A DNA stretch of 38,722 nucleotides from an uncultured Sphingomonas sp. (lineage in GTDB: Bacteria > Pseudomonadota > Alphaproteobacteria > Sphingomonadales > Sphingomonadaceae): contig CAMPJH010000002.1 of the NCBI GenBank assembly GCA_946886845.1, positions 1 through 38,722 on the forward strand, given 5' to 3'. Shown piece after piece: positions 25,318 through 33,070 of this stretch. Position 1 is the first letter of the stretch. The number at the start of each line of letters is the position of its first letter. The position numbers were made by a program, and so were the translations under genes. Below the pieces are notes generated by a model. It was not told where the DNA came from. It made no database searches and was given only the letters and a program-made list of their open reading frames with translations.

Positions 25318-27171
25318 GTGAACCTGCCAACCGCTGACCTGAGGCTGACGGCCAGGGCCGGCTCAACGGCATCCACGCCCGACCACCCGCCGCGCCTGCC
25401 ATTCGTGCTCAGCGTCGGGGTCACGGGCCATCGCAAGGGGGCGCTTCCGGCCGAGGCGTGCGCCGACCTCGAGGAGCGCATCCGAAGCGCTCTGACGCTG
25501 GTCATAGACGGCGCCGCCGCGGTCCACGCGCAGGAAGCGCTTTTCTATACCGACGATCCGCTGCGGCTGCTGTTCATCTCGCCGCTGGCCGACGGCGCCG
25601 ACCAGATCGCCGCCCGGGTCGCGGTCGAGCTCGGCTTCGAGCTGCACGTCGTGCTTCCGTTCGCCAGGGTGGTCTACCGCCGCGAGCTTGCCGACGACGC
25701 CTCGCGCTCGGCGTTCGACGAGCTTCTCGGCAAGGCGTCGTGCGTCCTCGAGCTTCCAGGCGAGCACGAGCAACCGATCGACGCCTATGTGATGACCGGG
25801 CGGGCGACCATCGCCCATTGCGACCTGCTGATGGCGGTCTGGGATGGCCTTCCGCCGCGCGGCCGCGGCGGCACCGGCGAGGTTGTCGAGCTGGCGGTGG
25901 TCAACGGCACGCCGGTGCTCCACGTGCCGGTCGACGAGCGCGAGCCGGCGCGCCTGCTGTGGAGCGCGTTCGACCCCGCCGTGGTCACGCAACGGGTCGA
26001 AAAAACCACCGAGCGGCCGCTCGACGACATGCATTTGGCGCTGCTCCTGACGGCTCTGTTCGCGCCGCCCGCCGACGAGCAGGAACGACGCTTCCTGGCG
26101 CTCTTCGCCAACGAGCGTATCAAGCGGATCCGCGCCAGGATCGAATATCCCCTGCTCCTGGCGATCGCCGGAGTCGCCCGATTCAACCCGCGCCGGATGA
26201 GCGAGTCCGCCTACAATGAGGACATTCGCGCCGAGTGGGTCCGCTTTCGGCAGAATTGCGCGGAGGCCAATCAGGTCCAGGCGCCGCTCGATCTGCTCGA
26301 AGGCGCTTATTCGTGGAGCGATAACCTCGCCACCCGCTTCGCCCAGACCTACCGCAGCGGCCATATCTTCAATTTCGTTCTCGGCGGCCTTGCCGTCTGC
26401 GTCGGCCTCGCCGCCAACGCCCTCAACTGGGCGTTGTTCGAGTTCGCGCTCATCGAGGCGATCATTTCCGCCGGGATCATCCTCAACACGCGCATCGGCG
26501 TGAAAAACGAATGGCATCGCCGCTGGCTCGATTATCGCCAGCTCGCCGAGCGGTTGCGGCCGATGCGAAGCCTGAAGCTGCTCGGCCTGGCCGCGCCCGA
26601 CCCGCCGGGAAGCGCGAGCAACCCGGTGCCGCGGCGGTGGATCGAATGGTATGCGACCGGCGTCTGGCGGGCGCTGGGTTGTCCGGCCGGGTCGATTGAC
26701 GGCCGCCAAGCGGCCGAGCTGTCGCGCGCCGTCGGGGCGTTCGAGATCGGGCCTCAGGTTGCCTATCATGAGCGCCATTCGCATCAGATAGAACTTCTCG
26801 ACCGCCGGCTCGAGCGAATCGCTGGATTCTTCTTCATCGCCACCATCCTTGTGGCCGTAACCGTGCTGATCGGGCTTCGCGTCGCGCCCGAACTGACCAA
26901 TCGCTACGATGCATGGTTCACCTTGTTCGAAGCCGGTTTCCCCGCCCTGGGAACGGCCGTTTTCGGAATTCGCTTCCAGGGCGATTTCGGTGGCAGCGCC
27001 ATCCGCTCGCAGGCGACCGCCAACGCGCTTCGCCAGATCGAGGCGGAGCTCGCCGAAGGGGCCGCCCTCGGCCGCGCCGCCGACCTCACCGAGCAGGCGG
27101 CAAGGATCATGTACAGCGACCTCGACGAATGGCGGCTGATCAACCAGCAGCAGGACCTGGACCTGGTCTAG
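25318..27171 (+). CDS. SLOG-domain protein with C-terminal membrane segments (SLATT-like)
   Basis: A 617-residue protein. Residues about 28-205 form a SLOG (LOG/DprA-like Rossmann) domain: [12 protein letters not shown] (32-43), [19 protein letters not shown] (87-104), then HVVLPF and [20 protein letters not shown] (168-187). SLOG folds bind or process nucleotides. Hydrophobic segments lie at about 350-372, 374-392, 504-524 and 537-553; the layout resembles SLATT membrane effectors tied to SLOG proteins. The start is GTG at 25318, 18 bases after the previous stop, with only a weak ribosome site; a GTG near residue 30 is an alternative. It overlaps the ribbon-helix-helix gene tail to tail by four bases. 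A membrane effector gated by a nucleotide signal is the favoured but unproven role. Confidence 0.85.
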   Translation: MNLPTADLRLTARAGSTASTPDHPPRLPFVLSVGVTGHRKGALPAEACADLEERIRSALTLVIDGAAAVHAQEALFYTDDPLRLLFISPLADGADQIAARVAVELGFELHVVLPFARVVYRRELADDASRSAFDELLGKASCVLELPGEHEQPIDAYVMTGRATIAHCDLLMAVWDGLPPRGRGGTGEVVELAVVNGTPVLHVPVDEREPARLLWSAFDPAVVTQRVEKTTERPLDDMHLALLLTALFAPPADEQERRFLALFANERIKRIRARIEYPLLLAIAGVARFNPRRMSESAYNEDIRAEWVRFRQNCAEANQVQAPLDLLEGAYSWSDNLATRFAQTYRSGHIFNFVLGGLAVCVGLAANALNWALFEFALIEAIISAGIILNTRIGVKNEWHRRWLDYRQLAERLRPMRSLKLLGLAAPDPPGSASNPVPRRWIEWYATGVWRALGCPAGSIDGRQAAELSRAVGAFEIGPQVAYHERHSHQIELLDRRLERIAGFFFIATILVAVTVLIGLRVAPELTNRYDAWFTLFEAGFPALGTAVFGIRFQGDFGGSAIRSQATANALRQIEAELAEGAALGRAADLTEQAARIMYSDLDEWRLINQQQDLDLV

Positions 27172-27371
27172 CCGGCTTTCGGCGGCCGGCCCCGCTGGCG
27201 CGGCTGCGGCGCTTTGAGCTTCACCCCGCGCGCCGCGAGGGCTTCGCGCAGCAGCACCTCAATCTCGGCATTGACGCTGCGCAGGTCGGCGGCGGCGCAG
27301 CGCTCGACCGCCGCCCACAAGGCCGGGTCGACGCGTAACGGATACGCCTTGCGCTCGCCGCCGGCAGCCAC
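27168..27371 (-). CDS. small ribbon-helix-helix (Arc/HicB-like) DNA-binding protein
   Basis: A 67-residue protein with a ribbon-helix-helix pattern: beta strand KAYPLRVDP, helix [13 protein letters not shown], turn and second helix [18 protein letters not shown], then a basic, proline-rich tail ([10 protein letters not shown]). Such proteins bind DNA as dimers. The start is GTG at 27371, one base after the SPFH stop, so it is the second gene of that operon. No toxin gene is nearby, so a toxin-antitoxin role is not supported; regulation of the SPFH operon is more likely. Confidence 0.85.
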   Translation of the reverse strand: MAAGGERKAYPLRVDPALWAAVERCAAADLRSVNAEIEVLLREALAARGVKLKAPQPRQRGRPPKAG

Positions 27372-27372
27372 G

Positions 27373-28275
27373 TTACTGGTAGAGCGTGCCGGCGTTGACG
27401 ACCGGTTGCGTGTCGCGCTCGGAGCACAAGACCACCATCAGGTTCGACACCATCGCCGCGCGCCGCTCGTCGTCGAGCTCGACGACCTGCTTCTCGGACA
27501 ATGCGTCGAGCGCCATCTCAACCATTCCGACCGCGCCGTGAACGAGGGTCTGGCGCGCCGCGACGACCGCCTGCGCCTGCTGCCGCCGGAGCATCGCCTG
27601 GGCGATCTCCTGTGCATAAGCGAGGTGCATGATCCGGCACTCGTCGATGGTGATGCCGGCGCCGGCTACGCGGTCCTGGAGCTCGGCCTCGAGATCGGCA
27701 TTGACTACGTCGGCGTCGCCGCGAAGCGTCACTTCTTTGTGCTCGATGTCGTCATAGGGATATTTCGAGCCGATCGTCCGCACCGCGCTTTCGATCTGCA
27801 CCTTGATGAACTCCTGGTAGTCGACGACGTCGAACAGTGCCTGGGCGGTGTCGGTGACCCGCCAGACGACGTTGGCGGCGATCTCGATCGGGTTGCCGCG
27901 CAGGTCGTTGACCTTGATCCGGTCGGAAGTGAAATTGTGGATCCGGATCGAGACCTTCGGATGGCCCATCCACGGCCAGATCCAGCGCAAGCCGGTCGAG
28001 CGGTCGGTCCCGCGATAGTCGCCGAACAAGGTGATGACCGCCGCCTGGTTCGGCTGCAGCATGTAGAACCCGCAGGCGACCAGGAGCATCAGTAAGAACC
28101 CGCCGCCGGTCATCACGACAGTCGGCAGGTTGTTCACATCCTGCACCAGCCGGGCGACACCCCAAATCATCACGACAATGCTGGCCAGCAGCACGACAAG
28201 CATCGGATAGCCGGACAGCGTCGATGCCGGCCGCTCCTTGCTGACGTTCAGCGCCATCTGGTTCCCTGTTGCCAC
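27373..28275 (-). CDS. SPFH/band-7 (prohibitin-like) membrane protein
   Basis: A 300-residue protein with two N-terminal hydrophobic segments (about residues 22-42 and 52-72). An SPFH domain starts at [17 protein letters not shown] and includes [19 protein letters not shown] and [19 protein letters not shown]. The C-terminal part is coiled ([19 protein letters not shown]). SPFH proteins organise membrane microdomains. The start is GTG at 28275, because GGGAGGT lies six bases upstream; the first ATG (28257) has no ribosome site. The ribbon-helix-helix gene follows in the same operon. A 21-base inverted repeat lies just upstream at 28292-28312. Confidence 0.93.
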   Translation of the reverse strand: MATGNQMALNVSKERPASTLSGYPMLVVLLASIVVMIWGVARLVQDVNNLPTVVMTGGGFLLMLLVACGFYMLQPNQAAVITLFGDYRGTDRSTGLRWIWPWMGHPKVSIRIHNFTSDRIKVNDLRGNPIEIAANVVWRVTDTAQALFDVVDYQEFIKVQIESAVRTIGSKYPYDDIEHKEVTLRGDADVVNADLEAELQDRVAGAGITIDECRIMHLAYAQEIAQAMLRRQQAQAVVAARQTLVHGAVGMVEMALDALSEKQVVELDDERRAAMVSNLMVVLCSERDTQPVVNAGTLYQ

Positions 28276-28291
28276 GATTACCTCCCTTTAT

Positions 28292-28312
28292 TTGATATCA
28301 CTTTAATATCAA
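28292..28312. promoter_or_regulatory. 7-7-7 inverted repeat, probable operator of the SPFH operon
   Basis: TTGATAT at 28292-28298 and ATATCAA at 28306-28312 are perfect inverted copies separated by seven bases. The element is strongly AT-rich in a GC-rich region, sits 17 bases upstream of the SPFH GTG and immediately beyond its ribosome site, and lies before the divergent peptidase gene. Two half-sites about 14 bases apart suit a dimeric regulator; the ribbon-helix-helix protein of the same operon is a candidate. Confidence 0.7.
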
Positions 28313-28388
28313 TCGGCGGTTGGCTGAGTCAATCGAAATCGGCCGAGAGCCCTTCCCTTCGTCGCCGCGCCTGTCCAAAGCTGCCAGC

Positions 28389-29315
28389 ATGGCGAAGCGC
28401 GACTGGAAGCTGGTGATCCACGGCGGCGCCGGGGCGATGCGTCCGACGCACGGCGATCCCGACCACGAGCAGCGCGCCCGGAAGGGGCTGCGCGATTCGC
28501 TAGAGTCGGGCGCCGCCATTCTCGAAACCGGTGGCAGCGCCCTCGACGCGGTCGAAGCCGCGGTCCGGGTGCTAGAGGAGGAACCCTGCTTCAATGCCGG
28601 CCGCGGCAGCGCGCTCGCCAGCGATGGGCAAGTCGAGCTCGACGCGGCAATCATGGACGGCCGCACGCGGCGCGCCGGAGCCGTCGCCGGGGTCCGGACG
28701 ACCCGCGCTCCGGTCAGCCTGGCGCGGACCTTGCTGGAGCGGGGCCCGCATGTCTTCCTTTCGTTCGACGGCGCCGACGAGTTCGCCCGGGCGGCCGGCC
28801 TCGATCAGGTCGACAACGCCTGGTTCGTAACCGCCGAGCGCCGGCGCCAGCTCGACGAGCTGCTGGCCGGCGGCGGCTTCGACACCGAGGTCAAGTACGG
28901 AACGGTCGGGGCGGTCGCGGTCGACCGGGCGGGCCATGTCGCCGCGGCAACGTCGACCGGCGGCCTGACCGCCCAGCAGCGCGGCCGGATCGGCGACTGC
29001 CCGGTGATCGGCGCCGGCACCTATGCCGACGACCGGTCGGCGGCGGGGTCGGCGACGGGCTCGGGGGAATATTTCATACGTGCAGTCGCCGGCCACCAGC
29101 TCGCCGAGCGAGTGCGGATCGGCGGCCAGAGCTTGCAGGACGCGCTCGACTCGGTCCTCGCGGACATCGCCCAGCTCGGCGGCAAAGGCGGGCTGATCGC
29201 GGTTTCGCCCGACGGCGATGCGGCGTTGGGATTCACGACGCGCGCAATGTACCGGGGAGTCGCCGACCCCGGATCTCGGACGGTGGCGATCTACGCCGAT
29301 GAAGAGGACCGATAG
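28389..29315 (+). CDS. isoaspartyl peptidase/L-asparaginase (T2 family)
   Basis: A 308-residue N-terminal-nucleophile hydrolase that self-cleaves to expose a catalytic threonine. It begins WKLVIHGGAGAM. The autocleavage site is YGTVGAVAVD with T172 as nucleophile, and GHVAAATSTGG and GDCPVIGAGTYAD form the active site beyond it. The PCFNAGRGSAL segment is typical. Members hydrolyse isoaspartyl dipeptides and asparagine. The frame is open from a TTG at 28320, but the ATG at 28389 starts just before the first strand and is preferred. The 3' end overlaps the convergent GNAT gene by 25 bases. Confidence 0.94.
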   Translation: MAKRDWKLVIHGGAGAMRPTHGDPDHEQRARKGLRDSLESGAAILETGGSALDAVEAAVRVLEEEPCFNAGRGSALASDGQVELDAAIMDGRTRRAGAVAGVRTTRAPVSLARTLLERGPHVFLSFDGADEFARAAGLDQVDNAWFVTAERRRQLDELLAGGGFDTEVKYGTVGAVAVDRAGHVAAATSTGGLTAQQRGRIGDCPVIGAGTYADDRSAAGSATGSGEYFIRAVAGHQLAERVRIGGQSLQDALDSVLADIAQLGGKGGLIAVSPDGDAALGFTTRAMYRGVADPGSRTVAIYADEEDR

Positions 29316-30430
29316 GGGAGCGCCTCGCCCAGCCACTCGACCTCCTGGGCGACCGCAGTCCGCTCCTGCGCAAGGAACTCGGCGACCGCCTGTCGGAAGC
29401 CGGGATCGGGTATGAAGTGCACCGAGCTGGTGATCACCGGCTCATAGCCGCGGCCGAGCTTGTGCTCGCCCTGCGCGCCGGCCTGGACCGAGGCCAGCCC
29501 CAACCCGATCGCCCATTCGATCGCCTGGTAATAACTGAGCTCGAAATGGAGGAAACGGACCTCGTCGGTAGTGCCCCAATAGCGGCCGTAGAGCGCATCG
29601 GGGCCGACCACGTTGAGCGCGCCTGCGATCGGCGCTCCGTCGCGGCAGGCGAGGAACAGCAGCAGCTCGTCACCCATCGCTTCCCCGATCCGGTCGAAGA
29701 AGTCGCGGGTCAGATAGGGTTGCCCCCATTTGCGGCTGCCAGTGTCCTGATAGAATCGCCACATCGCGTCCCATTCGGCCTTGCCGATCTCTGCGCCGCG
29801 CAGGGACCGGAACTCGAGCCCCTCGCGCGCCACCGCGCGTTCCTTGCGGATCGCCTTGCGCTTGCGGCTGGTGAGGCTGGCGAGGAAATCGTCGAAGTCG
29901 CGATAGCCGCGGTTGAACCAATGATATTGGACGCCGTGGCGGACCAGCCAGCCACGCCGCTCGGCTTCGGCCACGCCCGCCGAATCAATGAAGGTGATGT
30001 GGGCCGACGACAGGCCGTTCTGGATCGTCACCGCCTCGAGCGCGGCCAGCAGCTGCTGTGGGCGATGCCCGAGCAACCGCGGCCCCGGCACCGGCGTGAA
30101 CGGCACCGCGACCTGCAGCTTGGGATAATATGTCCCGCCGACCCGCTCCAGAGCGTCCGCCCAGCCGTGGTCGAACACATATTCGCCCTGGCTGTGGCTC
30201 TTGAGGTAGGCGGGAGCGGCGGCGACAAGCGAACCGCCATCCCCCTCGATGATGATTGGCGCCGGCGTCCAACCCGTGCCGGGTCCGACGCTGCCCGACT
30301 CCTCCAGGGCGGAGAGGAAAGCATGGCTGACGAACGGGTGCGATCCGGCGATCCGGTCCCACTCCCCGGGATCGAGCGCGCTGATTCCCGGCGCGATCCG
30401 GGCCAGCACCTCATTTTCGCGGTCGGCCAT
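29291..30430 (-). CDS. FemAB/GNAT-fold protein (DUF482, peptidogalycan-type)
   Basis: A 379-residue protein with two GNAT-like units. The N-terminal part has HPFVSHAFLSALEESGSV and a TYYPKLQVAVPFTPVPGPRLL segment. The C-terminal part has DDFLASLTSRKRKAIRKER, KWGQPYLTRDFFD, IAGALNVVGPDALYGRYWG and GAQGEHKLGRGYEP, all DUF482 marks. The family is often labelled peptidogalycan biosynthesis or GNAT N-acetyltransferase; the true reaction is unknown. RidA-type gene lies 31 bases upstream on the same strand. Confidence 0.9.
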   Translation of the reverse strand: MADRENEVLARIAPGISALDPGEWDRIAGSHPFVSHAFLSALEESGSVGPGTGWTPAPIIIEGDGGSLVAAAPAYLKSHSQGEYVFDHGWADALERVGGTYYPKLQVAVPFTPVPGPRLLGHRPQQLLAALEAVTIQNGLSSAHITFIDSAGVAEAERRGWLVRHGVQYHWFNRGYRDFDDFLASLTSRKRKAIRKERAVAREGLEFRSLRGAEIGKAEWDAMWRFYQDTGSRKWGQPYLTRDFFDRIGEAMGDELLLFLACRDGAPIAGALNVVGPDALYGRYWGTTDEVRFLHFELSYYQAIEWAIGLGLASVQAGAQGEHKLGRGYEPVITSSVHFIPDPGFRQAVAEFLAQERTAVAQEVEWLGEALPYRSSSSA

Positions 30431-30461
30431 ACGCCCTTATGGGTACGGCGGGCCTGTTGAA

Positions 30462-30923
30462 CTAGGGCTTCACCGCGACGATTGCGTCGACTTCGACGGC
30501 GACACCGAGCGGGAGCACCGCGACCCCGACCGCGCTGCGCGCATGCCGTCCCGCTTCCCCGAAAACGTCCTGCATCAGCTCCGAAGCGCCGTTCGCAACC
30601 TTTGGCTGGTCGGTGAAGGCGGGCGCGCTGTTGACGAATACGCCAAGCTTGACGACCTGCTCGACCCGATCGAGCGAGCCGAGCGCCGCCTTCATCTGAG
30701 CGAGCAGCATCACGCCGCAGCGGCGGGCCGCCGCCAGGCCGGCATCGAGATCCATGTCTTCGCCAAGCCGACCTGTGATCAGGCTTCCGTCCTCGGCGAA
30801 GCTGATCTGGCCGGAAATGTGCAGGAGTCCCCCGGTTTCGACGGCGGGAACGTAAGCGGCGACGGGCGCCGCCGGCTGCGGAAGGGTGATGCCGAGTTCG
30901 GCGAGACGCTGATCGATGCTCAT
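30462..30923 (-). CDS. RidA/YjgF-family protein
   Basis: A 153-residue protein of the RidA family, subtype with N-terminal SIDQRLAELGITLPQ. RidA proteins deaminate reactive enamine/imine intermediates made by PLP enzymes. The family segment LLHISGQISFAEDG, AARRCGVMLLAQMKAALG and LGVFVNSAPAFTDQPKVANGAS, followed by GRHARSAVGVAVLPLGVAVEVDA, includes the conserved arginine (R in ARSAVGV). The frame is open eight codons further up, but the ATG at 30923 gives the usual start. Confidence 0.92.
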   Translation of the reverse strand: MSIDQRLAELGITLPQPAAPVAAYVPAVETGGLLHISGQISFAEDGSLITGRLGEDMDLDAGLAAARRCGVMLLAQMKAALGSLDRVEQVVKLGVFVNSAPAFTDQPKVANGASELMQDVFGEAGRHARSAVGVAVLPLGVAVEVDAIVAVKP

Positions 30924-30956
30924 GGGTGCGGCTCCAAGCACCGGCACCGGTTGGAA

Positions 30957-31703
30957 TCAACCCTCGCGTTCGACCGTAAACCCGGCCCAGCTCTGGCTCG
31001 TCGGCATCAGCTCGATCGTATTGATGTTCAGATGCGGCGGCAGGTTCGCCAGCCACCAAAACAGCTCCCCGAAGTCCTCGGCGGTCATCGGGTTCGCATC
31101 CGCATAGAGCTTGTCGGATGCTTCCTTATCGCCCCCTGTGCGAACGATCGTGAATTCGGTTTCAGCCATTCCCGGCTCGATCGAGGTCACCCGGACTCCC
31201 GTTCCCGCAAGGTCGCATCGAAGATCTAGCGAGAATTGGCGGACGAACGCCTTGGTGCCGGCGTACACGGCGCCACCCTTATACGGGTAGGTCGCTGCCA
31301 CCGAGGACACGTTGATGATCTGGCCCCTGCGCTCGATCAGCCGGGGGAGAAGTGCCCGGGTTAGGGCGACCAGGCCGGTCACATTCGTGTCGATTACCTG
31401 CTCGATTCGCTTCCAGTCGGTCTCCGGCAGCGGGTCGGTTGGAGGGGCTAGGCCGGCATTGTTCAGCAGCAAGTCGATCTCGCCCCAGGGAGCGGACAGT
31501 TTCGCCAGGTCCTCGAGCGCTTCGAAGTCGCGCATGTCGACCTCGAGCGGCAGAAACGCCTCGCCAAGCTCTTCCTGGAGTTGGCGCAGGCGCTCCCCCC
31601 TGCGGCCCGTGCCGATCACTCGCCACCCACCGTTTGCAAATTGCCGCGCCGCCGCCTGGCCAAAACCCGCGGTTGCTCCGGTGATCAGGATCGTCTTCGT
31701 CAC
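30957..31703 (-). CDS. ydfG: short-chain dehydrogenase, YdfG-like NADP-dependent 3-hydroxy acid dehydrogenase
   Basis: A 248-residue SDR enzyme. The NADP-binding motif is TGATAGFG (about residues 8-15) with GRR after strand 2. NNAG is in LLNNAGLAP, and the active-site set is S in NVSSVAAT and Y-x-x-x-K in VYAGTKAFV. The C-terminal INTIELMPTSQSWAGFTVER closely follows E. coli YdfG, which oxidises L-allo-threonine, serine and 3-hydroxypropionate. The start is GTG at 31703, overlapping the DUF3572 stop (GTGA), so the two are coupled. Confidence 0.9.
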   Translation of the reverse strand: MTKTILITGATAGFGQAAARQFANGGWRVIGTGRRGERLRQLQEELGEAFLPLEVDMRDFEALEDLAKLSAPWGEIDLLLNNAGLAPPTDPLPETDWKRIEQVIDTNVTGLVALTRALLPRLIERRGQIINVSSVAATYPYKGGAVYAGTKAFVRQFSLDLRCDLAGTGVRVTSIEPGMAETEFTIVRTGGDKEASDKLYADANPMTAEDFGELFWWLANLPPHLNINTIELMPTSQSWAGFTVEREG

Positions 31704-31972
31704 TTCTGTTCCTCGAGTTCGATTCGGGCGGCGACCAGCGCGTTCGGGCTAATATTCATCGCTTCGGCAACCGCAACGAGATCCGGCTCGTGCGCCTCCA
31801 GGAACCGGATCAGCGCGGCAAGCAGGACCGGGTCGGCCGCCTGCGCGCGAAGCTCATCTGTCCCGATTCCGGTCAGGTCAAGGAACCGTCGCGCCCGCCG
31901 TTCGTCGGAAATGGCGATGGCGAGCGCGTGCAGGGCCAGGGCCTGTGGGTCGGTTGGCGTCGGGGCAGCCAT
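31700..31972 (-). CDS. DUF3572 protein
   Basis: A 90-residue all-helical cytoplasmic protein: DPQALALHALAIAISDERRARRFLDLTGI, then LRAQAADPVLLAALIRFLEAHE-like helices, and DLVAVAEAMNISPNALVAAR at the end. This is the alphaproteobacterial DUF3572 family. It is divergent from the DivK-like gene with 37 bases between starts, an arrangement seen in other alphaproteobacteria. Function unknown. Confidence 0.9.
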   Translation of the reverse strand: MAAPTPTDPQALALHALAIAISDERRARRFLDLTGIGTDELRAQAADPVLLAALIRFLEAHEPDLVAVAEAMNISPNALVAARIELEEQK

Positions 31973-32009
31973 CGCCTAAGCTCGCCGAAGCAATATTGGG
32001 GTAGAGAAT

Positions 32010-32408
32010 TTGGCCAAGATTCTGATCGTCGAGGACAATGCGCTGAACGTCAAATTGTTCTGCGACCTCCTCGCCGCCCACGGCCACGACGCCCGGCCGG
32101 TGACCGACGGCCGCTACGCGCTCGATAAGGCGAAGGAGTTCCAGCCGGACCTGGTGATCACCGACATCCAGCTTCCGCACGTCACCGGGCTCGACCTCAT
32201 CCGGATGATCCGCGACGACGAGCAGCTGAAGGACGTTCCGATCATGGCGGTTACCGCTTATGCCGCGGCTCCGGACGAGGAACGGATCCGCTCGGCCGGC
32301 GCGCAGGCCTATGTTTCGAAACCGATCTCGGTCGCGAAATTTGTCGCCCAGGTAAACGAGCTGCTCGGAATTGAGGCCAGCGAGCGCAAAGCGCCGGCGG
32401 CTATTTGA
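32010..32408 (+). CDS. divK: DivK-like single-domain response regulator
   Basis: A 132-residue receiver domain without output domain. The acidic pocket is VEDN near the start, the phosphorylated aspartate is D52 in [10 protein letters not shown], and the switch residues are T in AVTAYA and K in [11 protein letters not shown]. The SKPISVAKF close is typical of DivK, which in Caulobacter controls cell division and polarity through DivJ, PleC and DivL. The start is TTG at 32010; GTAGAGAAT upstream is a modest ribosome site. The 3' end overlaps rpmG convergently by eight bases. Confidence 0.9.
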   Translation: MAKILIVEDNALNVKLFCDLLAAHGHDARPVTDGRYALDKAKEFQPDLVITDIQLPHVTGLDLIRMIRDDEQLKDVPIMAVTAYAAAPDEERIRSAGAQAYVSKPISVAKFVAQVNELLGIEASERKAPAAI

Positions 32409-32568
32409 TCTTGGCTTCCTTGAACTCGACGTGCTTGCGCGCGACCGGGTCGTACTTGCGGAAGCTCAGCTTCTCGGTCTGCGTGCGCGGGTTCTTCTTG
32501 GTCACGTAGAAGAAGCCGGTATCGGCGCTGCTGACGAGCTTGATCTTGACGGTTGCCGGCTTGGCCAT
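32401..32568 (-). CDS. rpmG: 50S ribosomal protein L33
   Basis: A 55-residue L33: [38 protein letters not shown], then [16 protein letters not shown]. This is the cysteine-free (non-zinc) form, normal for proteobacteria. The ATG at 32568 gives the standard N-terminus although the frame continues upstream. A TTGACA box lies about 85 bases upstream (see promoter). Confidence 0.97.
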   Translation of the reverse strand: MAKPATVKIKLVSSADTGFFYVTKKNPRTQTEKLSFRKYDPVARKHVEFKEAKIK

Positions 32569-32627
32569 CGGACAGGTCCTGCTTGAAACAAAGAGAGCGG
32601 CCGCCATGGCGCCGCTCGACGCGCCGC

Positions 32628-32656
32628 CCAATGGCTTCCGGGGCCTTTTTTGTCAA
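32628..32656 (-). promoter_or_regulatory. candidate rpmG promoter
   Basis: A perfect TTGACA on the minus strand (32656-32651) is followed after 17 bases by CATTGG (32633-32628), a poor -10 box. It is the only consensus -35 box in this gap. The A-rich run just after it (a T-run on the plus strand) might otherwise be taken for a terminator. Confidence 0.4.
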
Positions 32657-32722
32657 GGGACGCAGGCTTGTAACGCGGTCTTAACCAGATTCGGCGAATC
32701 TCCGTTCAACGGAGGCCGAACC

Positions 32723-33028
32723 ATGGCGGACAAGATCGGACCAGTGCGGAACCAGATCGGCGAGCGAATCGCCGATTTCAGCAGCCGCGCCGAGCGCCTG
32801 TCGCCGCTGGACATTCATGCCCGCATGGACGCCATCCGGCAGATCGCTGCCGACAACGGCTTTGATGCGCTCGAAGCACTGATGCACCGGTCGGCGCAGC
32901 TTGCGCTCCTGCCCGGGCATCGGGTCGCGACTCGCTGCTGCCTCGAACATCTCGACGAGGCGCTGCAAAGCGAATCGCGGGACGATTGCACCGCGATCCT
33001 CGCGGCGCTCGCCGTCAGGCTCCACTAA
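32723..33028 (+). CDS. hypothetical helical protein upstream of the DNA ligase
   Basis: A 101-residue, mostly helical protein: VRNQIGERIADFSSRAERL, DIHARMDAIRQIAADNGFD, then LEALMHRSAQLALLPGHRVA and CCLEHLDEALQSES. GGAGG at 32711-32715 lies seven bases before the ATG at 32723, a strong ribosome site that fixes the start. No signal peptide or membrane segment. I do not recognise a named family. The ATP-dependent ligase gene begins 42 bases after its stop, so the two may be co-transcribed. Confidence 0.82.
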   Translation: MADKIGPVRNQIGERIADFSSRAERLSPLDIHARMDAIRQIAADNGFDALEALMHRSAQLALLPGHRVATRCCLEHLDEALQSESRDDCTAILAALAVRLH

Positions 33029-33070
33029 GCTGCGAAGAAACCGGTCGCTCGCAGGGTTCGTTACGGTCCC

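Noticed and set aside
27168..27371. HicB-type antitoxin of a toxin-antitoxin pair
   Set aside because: No toxin-like gene is adjacent; both neighbours are accounted for (SPFH and SLOG). A regulator is the simpler reading.
32635..32652. GGCC followed by six T as a plus-strand terminator
   Set aside because: The preceding stem is very weak, and the run sits next to a perfect minus-strand TTGACA, so it is better read as part of the rpmG promoter region.
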